Assembly: GCA_016110215.1 (NCBI GenBank)
Contig: JADWQD010000002.1
Coordinates: 2,170,001-2,234,000 of the forward strand
Length of the DNA: 64,000 bases
Direction: 5' to 3'
From: Capronia americana
Lineage: Eukaryota; Ascomycota; Eurotiomycetes; Chaetothyriales; Herpotrichiellaceae
Part shown: positions 25,064 to 34,782 of the stretch, one piece after another
Layout of the letters: each line of letters opens with the position of its first letter
How positions within the stretch are numbered: position 1 is the first letter of the stretch
The notes under the pieces: generated by a model
Seen by the model: only the letters and a program-made list of their open reading frames with translations
Told to the model about the DNA's origin: nothing
The model's database searches: none
Translations under genes and position numbers: made by a program

Positions 25064-27394
25064 ATGGCTTATCCTTCAACCCCCCACCATCGAAGTCAGC
25101 TCAGTTGGACCTCATCGGATCCATCGAGCGCTCAGCCTTCTTGGCTGCTGTCAGCGACGGGTCGTAAAAGCCAGGCCGATACTCCTTGCACGCGGTTTTC
25201 CCTTGCGAGCACGATTTTATCCGGTGCCGAAGCACTCGTCAGGAGGCCGGCCGCCGGATTTTCTGACTCGCCCGCCCGGCCGCCTGTGACCCTCAAGCGC
25301 AAGACTTCGATATCGCCATGGTCTCTATTCCAATCTACCAAAGGTCCAAAAGCCAGGAGTCCGAACCGGGACGCAACCCTCTCTCCGATACTCGGTGGGC
25401 AAGAAACTAAATCAAAGGCGGGCACGCGATGGTGGTCACCAAACCGACCTGTACTGGACAACAACAGACCCCGACAGCGGATCAGCCCGCCCATTCCTCC
25501 TCGACCAGATGGTGTCCAAAGACGGGGCGTTCTCGAGCCACACCCTGAGCTGTCGCGTGGCACGACGACTGGCGCCTCAAAAGTTGAACGACCGCCAGGC
25601 CACCAACTGGGGTCGTCTGCGAGAGCAAGATCCCCTGCTACACCCGGGCACCCCCTAGCTGACCTAGATCCAGACAAGGATGGCGCAGAATTTTCGCGAA
25701 TCCACAAGGCCGGCTGGGACAAAGTGATACCGAAGCAGTGGATGGAATATCAGTTCAGCGATGCCTTTTCCGTGTCACAAGAGGAGCGAAGCGTTTACAG
25801 TCAAGATAATGGCGAGGAAGAGGCGAAGAAAAAACTGACCTCTCAGCTTACATCGGTGATCAATGACAATGGGTTCCTTGCGGGGGAAATGACCCCCTTT
25901 GAGCCGGAGATGGTGTCGCACGACCACGCCGACGCACAATGTCATTCTGACCGACCCGAGAGAGGTGTCGAGGCCCAGCAACTCAAGGCAGGTCCACGGT
26001 GGCCGTTTGAGGGATCGACACCAACGTCACAACCGGCGACACTGACATACACGTCGACAGCCTCGCCTGTTCAGCATTGGCTGTCCTCCATTCGCCCTCC
26101 TTCGGACATTCGCCCCGCGTCCCCGACAGTGCACAACAATGAGGCCCCTGTCAAGGTCAGGGCCAACCCCGGCTTGAGTCTACAGCAACCTGGCTACAGC
26201 CAGACTCTTCATCGTCCCGGTGAAAAGACCTCGACGTCCGGCTTTACTCGAGCACGTCCCTCGAAGCTGAGCAGTCGAGACAAGGCGGTCCCAACCCCGC
26301 CGCGCGAACCTGATGGCAGGTTCCTCACTCCGCGACCCCCAAGAATCGACTCACTACGTCGGTGCTCTCCCATTGCCAGTATCCCCGAAGAAGGCGCAGA
26401 TCTCTCATACAATCCTTCCATTGAAATCTCGCCACGCAGCCAACACCCGCCGTTGCACAACCACCCAGTGCCGTTATCAATCAACTCCACCTCCACCCCC
26501 TCCTCCAGCTCGTGGTCGACAATCCTCTGCACCGATGCCAACGACAGTGACAATAATAGCAACGTCACCCTGACCCAACCACGAATCCATGACGCTACAC
26601 CACTACCGACAAATCGACCAAGCAACAAAAACAAGCCGCTCCCCCTTCTCCCCGACGAGCCAACAACCACAGTCACCTCTACGTCTCCGCGAGGTCCGGA
26701 AGCGGAAGCGGAACTGGAAGAGAACTACGAGAAGCGCGATTCCCTCACCGATACCATTGACCAGGTCTTGGAACTGTACTACCGCCCCGACAGCGAGAGT
26801 GGCAGCGACAACGACGAACATGACCAAAATGCCCTTATACGGCCTGGCTCTTCTTGTTGTTCTACCTCGACATTAACTCTCCAACCCTCATCATCCGAAC
26901 CATCCGGACAAGCTTCCCACATGCTAGACACAAACACAGACAGAGACACAGACACAGACACAGAGGTGACGTCCATGCTCGTGTCCGGTGGATCATCCCG
27001 TCGTTTTACTCCTCCACTTACACCTACTCGCACATCCGCATCGACACCCGCATCGAAACCGATGATATCCCCCGGGCGCGGATCACTCAAGGCGGGTGAC
27101 TCAGACTCAGATTCGGACTCGGACTCGGCTTCGTGCCCGCACTCGCAGCACTTCGTCAAGTCATACCCGATCTTCTATGACGGCATGTCGTACCCTGAGC
27201 TAGGTCGTGGGTCGTCGTGGGATGGAGGTGAGAGGGGCTCGGGTATGCATCACGTGCATCAGTACCAGCACCGACATCAGGACCTGCGTCAGGATGAGCG
27301 GCAGGGTGAGTATCTCGATAGGGAAACACACATCCGCTGGTCAGGGAGCGCGGTCGTCACGTTTGTGGATCATACCGGCAGAACGTGGATTTGA
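25064..27394 (+). CDS. Large intrinsically disordered Ser/Pro/Thr-rich protein, function unknown
   Basis: A single uninterrupted frame of 776 codons, too long to be chance. No folded domain is recognisable. It is rich in Ser, Pro, Thr, Arg and Asp, with many SP/TP sites that could be kinase targets and several polyproline stretches (PPIPPRP, PPREP) that could bind SH3 domains. Two acidic repeats stand out: a Asp-Thr run near residue 625 (DTDTDTE) and a Ser-Asp run near 690 (GDSDSDSDSDSAS). One better-ordered patch, HKAGWDKVIPKQWMEYQFSDAF, lies near residue 215-237 and may be a short conserved motif. No signal peptide or membrane segment is visible. The first ATG of the frame was taken as start. 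It may be a scaffold or cell-polarity/septation protein, but this is only a guess. Confidence 0.75.
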   Translation: MAYPSTPHHRSQLSWTSSDPSSAQPSWLLSATGRKSQADTPCTRFSLASTILSGAEALVRRPAAGFSDSPARPPVTLKRKTSISPWSLFQSTKGPKARSPNRDATLSPILGGQETKSKAGTRWWSPNRPVLDNNRPRQRISPPIPPRPDGVQRRGVLEPHPELSRGTTTGASKVERPPGHQLGSSARARSPATPGHPLADLDPDKDGAEFSRIHKAGWDKVIPKQWMEYQFSDAFSVSQEERSVYSQDNGEEEAKKKLTSQLTSVINDNGFLAGEMTPFEPEMVSHDHADAQCHSDRPERGVEAQQLKAGPRWPFEGSTPTSQPATLTYTSTASPVQHWLSSIRPPSDIRPASPTVHNNEAPVKVRANPGLSLQQPGYSQTLHRPGEKTSTSGFTRARPSKLSSRDKAVPTPPREPDGRFLTPRPPRIDSLRRCSPIASIPEEGADLSYNPSIEISPRSQHPPLHNHPVPLSINSTSTPSSSSWSTILCTDANDSDNNSNVTLTQPRIHDATPLPTNRPSNKNKPLPLLPDEPTTTVTSTSPRGPEAEAELEENYEKRDSLTDTIDQVLELYYRPDSESGSDNDEHDQNALIRPGSSCCSTSTLTLQPSSSEPSGQASHMLDTNTDRDTDTDTEVTSMLVSGGSSRRFTPPLTPTRTSASTPASKPMISPGRGSLKAGDSDSDSDSDSASCPHSQHFVKSYPIFYDGMSYPELGRGSSWDGGERGSGMHHVHQYQHRHQDLRQDERQGEYLDRETHIRWSGSAVVTFVDHTGRTWI
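27101..27132 (+). repeat. GACTCG/GACTCA tandem run (Ser-Asp repeat)
   Basis: Imperfect hexamer repeats encode alternating Ser and Asp inside the disordered protein. A related Asp-Thr run from acagac units lies at about 26930-26965. Confidence 0.8.
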
Positions 27395-27852
27395 TGATGG
27401 GGAAGGAAAGGTTATCAATGATTGGGAGAAAAATAAATACTGCGCCTGCGCGTGCGTGGGAATCGTTGTATTCGATGTATTCAATACATTTGGCGGACCG
27501 GACTGACGACCGAGACAACAATCTCGCGTACGGTTCGGTTCGGTGGCTGAGCTTGCGAAGCCCTATCTATCTAGCATCTCAACCTTGGTGACATGATACA
27601 GTATAGAATGGAATGGACCGAATAATGCAATGCATGGGAATGAGATACACAGCTAATATCCTCTGCCCCGGGTGCCTGAACGGTATCATATTCCTTGTTG
27701 ACCAGACCAGACCAGGCTGGCTAGCATACTTATTTACTTATGTACGCAGCTACTACAACTTCCCAGCCCGACTGCCTTCTCTGTAATGCCGGTCAGCCGA
27801 ATGTGTGTCCCGAATCATTCGCGTCTTCCCGCTCACTCGTTTCGTCGGAAAC
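27395..27852. other. Convergent 3' intergenic region
   Basis: Lies between the ends of the disordered-protein gene (+) and the NmrA-like gene (-). No gene recognised. Confidence 0.6.
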
Positions 27853-28761
27853 TCACACGAAACTTTGCACCAACGCCTTGACTTCGGCGTCGGTAAAGCC
27901 CTTGACGCCCAGCAATTTGCTATCGTCTCTGCCCTCGAAGGTGCCGCCAGTCTCCTTGCCCCCGAAGATGCCGGAGAGAATGAATCCGACCATGGCCTTG
28001 CCGATGTCGCCACCACTCTGCAACTCCTTGAGACTCTCGTCGTACACGTCCTTGGTGCTCTTGACGGTCGTGTCCCATTCCTTGCCGTCCTTCTCCTTGG
28101 CATACGCGATCAGTTTGTTCTGCGTGGTGACGGCGTCGTGGACGTAGACGGCGCGATTCTTGGTCTCGTCGAGGTGGGCCACCACGCCGACGACGGCCTG
28201 CGCGATCGACGCCAGCGTCGTGGTGGAGAAGTCGACGTCCCCGCCGTTCCACAGCGTGCCGGAATGCGCCTTCGGGTTGAGGATGAAGCCGTGCTCGAGG
28301 CCCCAGTCGAAGAACGGGCCCGTGATCACCAGCGTGTAGCTGAACTGTGGGTTCTGCGCGGCCTTTTCCTTCAAGTACTCCTGCGTGGCCACTTTGAACT
28401 TGAACACCGGCAGTTTCGCCGTGGTCGGGTTGACTGTGTCGGAGCCGAACTCGGACGGGAGGAATCGCTCGACTCCGGCGGCGACGGCCGCGTCGATCAG
28501 AGGGTTCTGTTCGCCGATGGACGTGGTGGCCAGAGTGGACACCACAACCTTGACGCCCTCGAGCGCCGACGTGAGCTCGTCGACGGATGAATACGCGACT
28601 TCCTTGACCGTGAGGTTTGATGCCTTGGGGAGTTTGGACGCGCTGTCGGAGCCCTTGCGCGTGAGGACGACGACGTCGTGATTTGCTGCGAGGAGGGCCT
28701 TGAGCGTGGGGAGGCCGATGTTGCCTGTTGCTCCGGCGATGGCGACTTTGGTCGGGGCCAT
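27853..28761 (-). CDS. NmrA-like / isoflavone-reductase-like NAD(P)-binding protein
   Basis: Atypical short-chain dehydrogenase fold; members are reductases of phenolic substrates or redox-sensing regulators. A single exon of 302 codons. The N-terminal dinucleotide-binding motif GATGNIG is at residues 10-16, directly after a hydrophobic beta strand, and VVVLTRKGSDS follows at the end of the second strand, where an Arg favours NADPH. Further family features are the strand VKVVVSTLATTS and the RFLPSEFGSD segment near 95-105, which aligns with the active-site region of isoflavone/pinoresinol reductases, and FFDWGLEHG near 150. No intron, which is unusual among the multi-exon neighbours. The substrate cannot be told. 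The start ATG lies seven residues before the first strand, so it is secure. Confidence 0.88.
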   Translation of the reverse strand: MAPTKVAIAGATGNIGLPTLKALLAANHDVVVLTRKGSDSASKLPKASNLTVKEVAYSSVDELTSALEGVKVVVSTLATTSIGEQNPLIDAAVAAGVERFLPSEFGSDTVNPTTAKLPVFKFKVATQEYLKEKAAQNPQFSYTLVITGPFFDWGLEHGFILNPKAHSGTLWNGGDVDFSTTTLASIAQAVVGVVAHLDETKNRAVYVHDAVTTQNKLIAYAKEKDGKEWDTTVKSTKDVYDESLKELQSGGDIGKAMVGFILSGIFGGKETGGTFEGRDDSKLLGVKGFTDAEVKALVQSFV

Positions 28762-29490
28762 TTTTGGGCTTGGGTTTGGGCTTGTTGTTTGCTGGCTTGT
28801 GTTTTCAATTCCACGTCAATGCTCACTGTGGCAGAGTCGAGAGGACGATGTCTCGTTGATGGACGCTGTGTACGATGTGGGGCTCAGCTGGAAGATTGGA
28901 GGCGGGATGTGGAGTTGAATGCGTGTTTGGTTGCGGATGGCCGAGAAATGATGTGATAATGGTGTGATTGGGATCGAGTGGTTGAGCAATGCTTTCTGTA
29001 GGGGCTGTTGCCTTTTCTTATACTACTACTCGAAGTCATTCCCCTGTTCAGCCAGCCTGCAAGCTTAGAAATCCCCACCTCGAGCTCCCTGTCGAACAGT
29101 GGACAGTTGCCGCAGTCTCGAACACCTCTACCCGGGAAACGCACACGGTTCCCGGCCACGGTTTGCAATCCAGATCCCGTGTTGACAAACCTTGTCCCGC
29201 AATAAATGGTTTACCTAGAATGTACAAGGAGTTATTGCGCAAGGCTACGGCCCCCTCACCCCCTCCCTCCTGTGGGGGGGGTTTGGGGCTGAGTCATGAT
29301 CGATTTGCCGTGCTTAGCACGCCTTCATCAAAAGTCGCCGACAGGTGTGCCAGGCGGAGGAGAGTTGATCCGACTCTCGGCGACTTCACGCCTGGGTCTA
29401 GGCATTCCGCGCCAGCTTGGAAATTGATCATACGCATGCACTGAAAGTGTGCGAATCTTGTTCGACGATGAATGATCCCGAACAAATCCT
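28762..29490. other. Intergenic with C/G homopolymer stretch
   Basis: Promoter of the NmrA-like gene and 3' flank of the MTC6-like gene. A short purine/pyrimidine-skewed tract of C runs and G runs lies at about 29250-29290. No gene recognised. Confidence 0.55.
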
Positions 29491-31452
29491 TCAGGAAGGG
29501 ATGCCTTCGTACTCCCATCCATTCTCGCCCCTTCTCCGGGCCCGGCCATTCCTTCGATTCTGGTTACATTTGACCAGCAGAGTGAGTACACTCAAGATCA
29601 AGATGATGATTGCTGCGATGGTAGGGATGAGGATCTGTCGCTGTTGCTGTTCGGCTTGAAAGTCCGAGTACGGACACGTCCCGTTGGGACCGTCGATCAC
29701 CCAGCAAGCAGGCTGGTCGAGGGAGTTGAAATTGATCCAGATTCCCGACATGATCTCGTCGCAATCATCACAGTCGGAAGAGGTGTCGTTTAGCACTTGA
29801 CGGTATAGGTATGTGTTCTCCAGCCCGGTCCTTGGGAGATCAAACTCGGTGTGTTCTGGACATGCGTCGGGAGCCGCACCAAAGGGGACATTGAACGTGG
29901 ACAGCCGCCACGCATATGGTTGACCGGCAATGCGACATGCGGCCCTCCGTGATTTCTGGCAGGTTTCGACGCGCCAGCGCCCTCTGTAAGCACCGCTTGA
30001 GTCTAGCACAGCGCACCGCAAGTCGTCATCCCCTTTCAGTGAGGAGTCGTTTGTTGGCTCTCCTGGAGCCCACCCGAAGACGGACGATTGGGCAAAGTTA
30101 CGATAGGACGACATGTCGCTCTGTGCGCCGGAGCTACCAAGGGTCATGTTCAACACCGGTGAGACGCCACATGCTGTCATGTTCTGAGCAAGAGTTGGAA
30201 GAGCGCTGGGGTTTGTATCATCGATTACAGCCATGGCCCAGGAAGCATTGGTTGCCGCGACCGTGGTCTCCCCGGCGTGGTAAAAGCAGCCTGAGGTTAT
30301 ATCACCGTCGCCGTTCCATTCAACCGGCGGGGTCGAGATCAGGTCGCTTGCATTGAAGACGTTGCTTGCGTCAGTGCGGAAATCGTACTGTGCCATTTGA
30401 GCATCGACCTCACCCCAGCTCACCAAAAGCCTCCGACTATCGGTGAGCAGAATCCAAGCTTCACCCGGCCAGCCATCCGGAGTGGAAATTACACGATCCT
30501 CGCCTGTTTCTACGGTGCTAAAGTATGCCGTGTCAGTAAGGACTCGATAATCGTCTCGAAACCATGACTTGTTGAGATTCTGTCGATCCTGTTCCAGGTC
30601 CTGCGGCGTGTAGAGATTCCTAGCAAGGTCGTTCTGAAACTGAGCTCCCACAAGATCATCGCCTCGGGGTAGTCGGCCGGCCATAGGCATAAGTGCAGGT
30701 GCTGAAGGGTCTGTAAACGGTGCCGCAGCGTGGAGATTGAGATCCAGAAAATGTAATCGTGCTGAGATGGTATCTGATGTATGGTCAAAGTAGTCACCGT
30801 ACAAAGCAATGATGGAGCCGAGGTTGAGATCTAGGCTGCACACGTAAGGGCCCAACTCCAGTAGTGTGCTGCCAGAGGCCCCTGTGGATGTTGGAATTGC
30901 CACATCGGTGGTTGAAGTGGCAGCACTGCTACTGATTGTTGCAGTGGCATCCACAGATGTAGAACCAGAAGGACCTGTCAATGGACTCGAGGCGGTCAAG
31001 GAGGAGGCCGAGGATTGGCGCTTCTCGAAGGAGGGTCCCAAAGCACTTGTTACATTAGACGCACTTGCGGTGGTTGGGACTGTGGGACTGAGGGACGTGG
31101 ACTCTGTGATTGAGTAGAGCGCAGAAGAATCAACGCTGTAGCCAGCCGACGAATTGCCCACCAGAGGAGGCAATTCGACGGGGCAGAGGTTAAACTGGCG
31201 GTTGATGTTGTCCCAGTACAGGTCGATGATTAGGCGGCGGAATTGGCGGGCGAACAGATCGGAAATACAGCTTTGCGCCGGGAGGTCGTCGTACACTCCA
31301 TCGGGAAAGCATGCTTGGGTGACATGCACGCCCGGATAGGTTATGTGGTTGATGGGTATCTCTCCCGATGCATCTCGCATCGACAGATAGACAGTGGCCC
31401 AGTGGTCGTCCGGAGTGGCATCGGGGTCAGGCTCGTAATGGAGCGAAGCCAT
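29491..31452 (-). CDS. MTC6: MTC6-like single-pass membrane protein
   Basis: Resembles 'maintenance of telomere capping protein 6', a fungal membrane glycoprotein whose yeast mutant interacts with telomere capping; the molecular role is not known. A single frame of 653 codons. The N-terminal pattern fits the family: PINHITYPGVHVTQACF, then a CISDLFARQFRRLIIDLYWD block and FNLCPVELPP. A Ser/Thr-rich linker spans about 115-205. The lumenal part has many Asn-x-Ser/Thr sites and paired Cys. A transmembrane helix lies at about 605-627, followed by a basic cytosolic tail ending GWEYEGIPS, a family-typical end. No N-terminal signal peptide is visible, so an upstream signal exon may be missing; a TAG-type acceptor sits just before the ATG. 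Confidence 0.72.
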   Translation of the reverse strand: MASLHYEPDPDATPDDHWATVYLSMRDASGEIPINHITYPGVHVTQACFPDGVYDDLPAQSCISDLFARQFRRLIIDLYWDNINRQFNLCPVELPPLVGNSSAGYSVDSSALYSITESTSLSPTVPTTASASNVTSALGPSFEKRQSSASSLTASSPLTGPSGSTSVDATATISSSAATSTTDVAIPTSTGASGSTLLELGPYVCSLDLNLGSIIALYGDYFDHTSDTISARLHFLDLNLHAAAPFTDPSAPALMPMAGRLPRGDDLVGAQFQNDLARNLYTPQDLEQDRQNLNKSWFRDDYRVLTDTAYFSTVETGEDRVISTPDGWPGEAWILLTDSRRLLVSWGEVDAQMAQYDFRTDASNVFNASDLISTPPVEWNGDGDITSGCFYHAGETTVAATNASWAMAVIDDTNPSALPTLAQNMTACGVSPVLNMTLGSSGAQSDMSSYRNFAQSSVFGWAPGEPTNDSSLKGDDDLRCAVLDSSGAYRGRWRVETCQKSRRAACRIAGQPYAWRLSTFNVPFGAAPDACPEHTEFDLPRTGLENTYLYRQVLNDTSSDCDDCDEIMSGIWINFNSLDQPACWVIDGPNGTCPYSDFQAEQQQRQILIPTIAAIIILILSVLTLLVKCNQNRRNGRARRRGENGWEYEGIPS

Positions 31453-32038
31453 CTGTCTAACCCGTCGGCGGATGCTATCTGGACATCTTGATAGTATAGC
31501 TCGCCGACTCTGGGAACCGGGGACACCGGAGACGCGGCCTGGGAATCAGCCTGGACACAGGGTTTCGGGGGACGCTTCGGTAGCACCAGTCACACGTCGC
31601 CAGGTCGCACTTGGCGGTGTCTAGAAGTACAAGTCTCGGAATGATGATTTTCACCCTGATGGTCAATGCCTACTGACGGGGCTTGATTATTCCAGGACGA
31701 CGACGACAATTTGGACGCGAGATGCACAGCCACAATGCCAAACTCCAGCCCGAGATCACGTGCGATTTCCGCGTGGCTGTGCGTGGCGCCGAGGCGAGGC
31801 TGAGAAATCGTGGCACAGGCGAGCCACCGGACATGCCAGTGTGTCTCTAGAATTTTGGACCCTGAGGTTCATCTCAAACCGTGTCTTCTCGTGAAATCGC
31901 ATTTCCCCTTCACGCCCCCTTCTTTTGCTGCTCCTGTCTGTACGTGAAGACGGTCTCACTGGTCCCTAGTGTATATTTCGAGCACACTCCCTCTAGACGC
32001 TCATCTGCTTCTCCTCTTGCGCAGACGTCCTCGCAACC
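31453..32038. other. Divergent promoter region (MTC6-like / SEC62)
   Basis: Between two divergent gene starts. May also hide a short 5' exon of the MTC6-like gene. Otherwise no gene recognised. Confidence 0.5.
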
Positions 32039-33345
32039 ATGGCATCACCAGGCGGACCCCCGCCGGGCGGCGCTCCCTTCAACCAGCAACAAATCCAACA
32101 ACTAATCGCCATGGAGGCACAGAAACGAGGCATGACCATTCCACAGTTCCAAGCATTCCAGCGCCAACAGATCGAAACCGAGGCCGCAAAAGCGGGCATG
32201 ACCCCGCAGCAGTTTGTCCAGATGAAGCAGGAAGAGGCTAGACAACAGTTTATGCGCCAACAGCAGGCCCAACAGCAGCAGCAGCAGGCACAAGGGCAGG
32301 GTCAACCACAGCAGCAACAGCAACGGCCTGGAGGACCCCCGCCGGGACAGCAGGTCCAACATATTCCCGTGAATGCGAACGTCGAGGCGAAACCCGAGGC
32401 GCTTGCCGTCGCCAAGTTTCTACGCAGCCAGGACCTGAAGACTAGGACGTGTATCTTCAATGGGGAGAGAAAGGACATGTTCAAAGGTAGGAGGTCTATT
32501 GCGCCCGCTCTTAGCTGCTGCCGCCGTGAGGGATACTGACCCACCAACCAGTCAAGCGAGCTTTCCGAGCCCTCCAATCCGATGCTTATAAGAAAGCGCA
32601 AAAGAAAAACCCTCTTCTACCCAAGGTCGAGAACGACACCGAAGCCCGCCAAGCACTACAGCTTCTCCCCTTGTCCATGCTCGCCTTGCGCGTATCCAAG
32701 AAAGACCCACACGAGGGCCACAACCACGCCAAACCCAAGAAAGAGAAACGGGTCAAGGGACTCTGGGAAGTCAAGATCGAGCAACAACAAGACTTCGACC
32801 CGATGATGCACTATGTCTGGCTGTTCGAAGGATCACAGTGGAAGACGAAACTGTGGGCCGGCCTCGCCCTGATCGCAGTCTTCGCTGTGGTTCTATTCCC
32901 TCTATGGCCGCTGAAGCTGAGACAGGGCGTGTGGTATCTCTCAGTCGGCTTGATGGGGCTCATAGCGCTCTTCTTTGCCATGGCCATCTTCCGACTCATT
33001 CTCTTCGTCATAACATTCTTCCTCGTTCCCCCCGGTTTGTGGTTGTATCCCAATTTGTTCGAGGATGTCGGCTTCTTTGACAGCTTCCGGCCGCTGTGGG
33101 GCTGGCATGAGACGAAGGAGGACGTCAAGCGGAAGAAGAAGGAGAAGAAGGCCCGAAAGGCGCAGAAGAAGCTTGCTGGGGCTGCTGGTACCGGCGGGGA
33201 GAAAACCGAGACCGCTCCGGCCGTTGTTGCTTCCCCCTCTCCTTCGAATGGTGCGGCTGTGACTTCTGGCGCCGAGCCAGGTGTTTCGTCAGCAGCGGCC
33301 AAGCGGCACATTGCCCCGACTGTGGAAGAGGCTGATGATGAATGA
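32039..33345 (+). CDS. SEC62: SEC62 protein translocation subunit
   Basis: Subunit of the ER Sec62/63 complex that helps post-translational import of secretory proteins. Two exons (32039-32486 and 32552-33345) give 413 residues. The N-terminal 110 residues are Gln/Pro/Gly-rich and disordered, an extension common in filamentous fungi. The cytosolic Sec62 domain then begins (AVAKFLRSQDLKTRTCIFNGER, near 122-143). Two membrane hairpin segments follow at about 250-271 and 277-312, with the family sequence PPGLWLYPNLFEDVGFFDSF just after them. A Lys-rich cytosolic tail (KRKKKEKKARKAQKK) and an Ala/Ser-rich C-terminus close the protein. The intron falls inside the conserved FK-VKRAF join, which supports the model. 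Confidence 0.95.
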
Positions 33346-33476
33346 GTTGTGGTTCTGGGCATCTGCATTTTCGCGGCGTTCCGGGAATTTCGAGGAGTGT
33401 TGACACACGGAAGACCCTGTATCACCAGATGCTGGTCGGGGGTATCGATGGCGAATGCACAACTTGTTCGACCTCT

Positions 33477-34217
33477 TCACCCCAATCCCATGACCCGTGC
33501 GAGCTTTTGCTGATCCGTCAGCGGTACCGTTTCCTTTTCCTGCAAGACCTCCCGATCCACCCTCGAATTGCCCATCTCGTCGACTCGTCCCGTGACTCTT
33601 GCCATTAACACCCTCATGCGGTCCAACTCCTGGCTCAATTCCCCATCCCTCGTGACCAGATTCGGTTGAACATTCGTCTGCGGTTCGTCCAACGGCTCCA
33701 TCAACCTCCTCAGCTCTTGGTACTGCGCCAATCTCCTCTTGACTGCATCTCTCTTCTGACTCAACTCCACCAACCGCTCGCGCAATCGGGAATACCTCTC
33801 CGCCTCGCGGTGTTTCTCTTCACGATCCGGATGGAGATTCAAATCCTCATACTCCCGCGGCAACGACCGGATGACCTGCGCGTCCGTCAACTCTGCATCC
33901 CGACGCACAACCACCGTATCAGCGTCCGCGCGCTCCAAATCCCCCGAGACGAGGTTCCAGTGCAGCGATTCGATCTGCTCGGCGACGTGCCGCTGGGACT
34001 GAGTCGAGAAGATCAGACGGTTATGTTGTCGGATCTTGTCGTTGACTCTGCTGACCAGGTCGGCGATCGTCTTGTCGCCGAGCTGGCCTTCGTCGGCGGG
34101 CGCTGCGGGCAGGAGATCGCGCCATTGCGTGGACGGTTCGAGGAGGATGTCGAGGTGGCGCACCTGCGTGCGGATGAAATCTGCCTTGAGCGACGTTATT
34201 GACGCGTCGTTATCCAT
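33477..34217 (-). CDS. FTA4: Kinetochore Sim4-complex subunit FTA4-like
   Basis: FTA4 is a subunit of the Sim4/CCAN inner-kinetochore complex, needed for chromosome segregation. A single exon of 246 codons with the family's small size. The N-terminal half starts SLKADFIRTQVRHLDILLEPS, followed by a DLVSRVNDKIRQHNRLIFSTQSQRHVAEQIESL helix with the characteristic QHNRL and HVAEQI pattern. The C-terminal half is strongly charged and coiled-coil-like (REAERYSRLRERLVELSQKRDAV). No membrane or targeting signal is seen. Assignment is from remembered family pattern. It is convergent with SEC62, with only 131 bp between the two stops. Confidence 0.8.
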   Translation of the reverse strand: MDNDASITSLKADFIRTQVRHLDILLEPSTQWRDLLPAAPADEGQLGDKTIADLVSRVNDKIRQHNRLIFSTQSQRHVAEQIESLHWNLVSGDLERADADTVVVRRDAELTDAQVIRSLPREYEDLNLHPDREEKHREAERYSRLRERLVELSQKRDAVKRRLAQYQELRRLMEPLDEPQTNVQPNLVTRDGELSQELDRMRVLMARVTGRVDEMGNSRVDREVLQEKETVPLTDQQKLARVMGLG

Positions 34218-34782
34218 GGTTGATTTAGGTCCGCGTGAGGAGTACAGGAGTGCCTTTTGGTGCTGGGGGTGTTTGTACTCGGACGAGCATCAATTGACCC
34301 CGCGACGCGTTGCAGCGAAAGAATCGAGGCGCGTCTTGTGTTTATGCTGTGACGTAGCGTGAGTACGGTGGAGTGTCTGCCTGCTAGGACATTGTACGAG
34401 TAACGCCTTCTTGCTTCAACCTCTGTTCGCTCTGTAATCATCCCTCATGTCTGGATCTGTCTCCCTTGTGATGATCCATGAGGTCCCGAGAAGCTTGCGA
34501 GACTCGTGTCACTCCAGCTCTTTCTCAGATACTCAGGAGTGACCACTTCGCCGTCGGCCCTTCGAGACTGGAGGCGGATACTCTTCACTGGCGACCTCTA
34601 TAAAATATGATTCAAGGCCATTAGTTTCATTCAGAAACTACGCTGCATATTCAATGGGTTGTCCATTTCGTGTATATCTGAAGGAGCATTTGTTCCCCCT
34701 TCGTTTTGCCAGTGGTATTCGGTATGCTGCTACGCATGACCATATGGTCTCGATTCTGACACGGCATGCCAGCACCCATGAC
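34218..34782. other. Intergenic (FTA4 promoter and MFS 3' flank)
   Basis: No gene recognised. Confidence 0.55.

Noticed and set aside
29250..29290. C- and G-homopolymer tract as a possible G-quadruplex or terminator
   Set aside because: Only a few short runs; too little regularity to call a structure.
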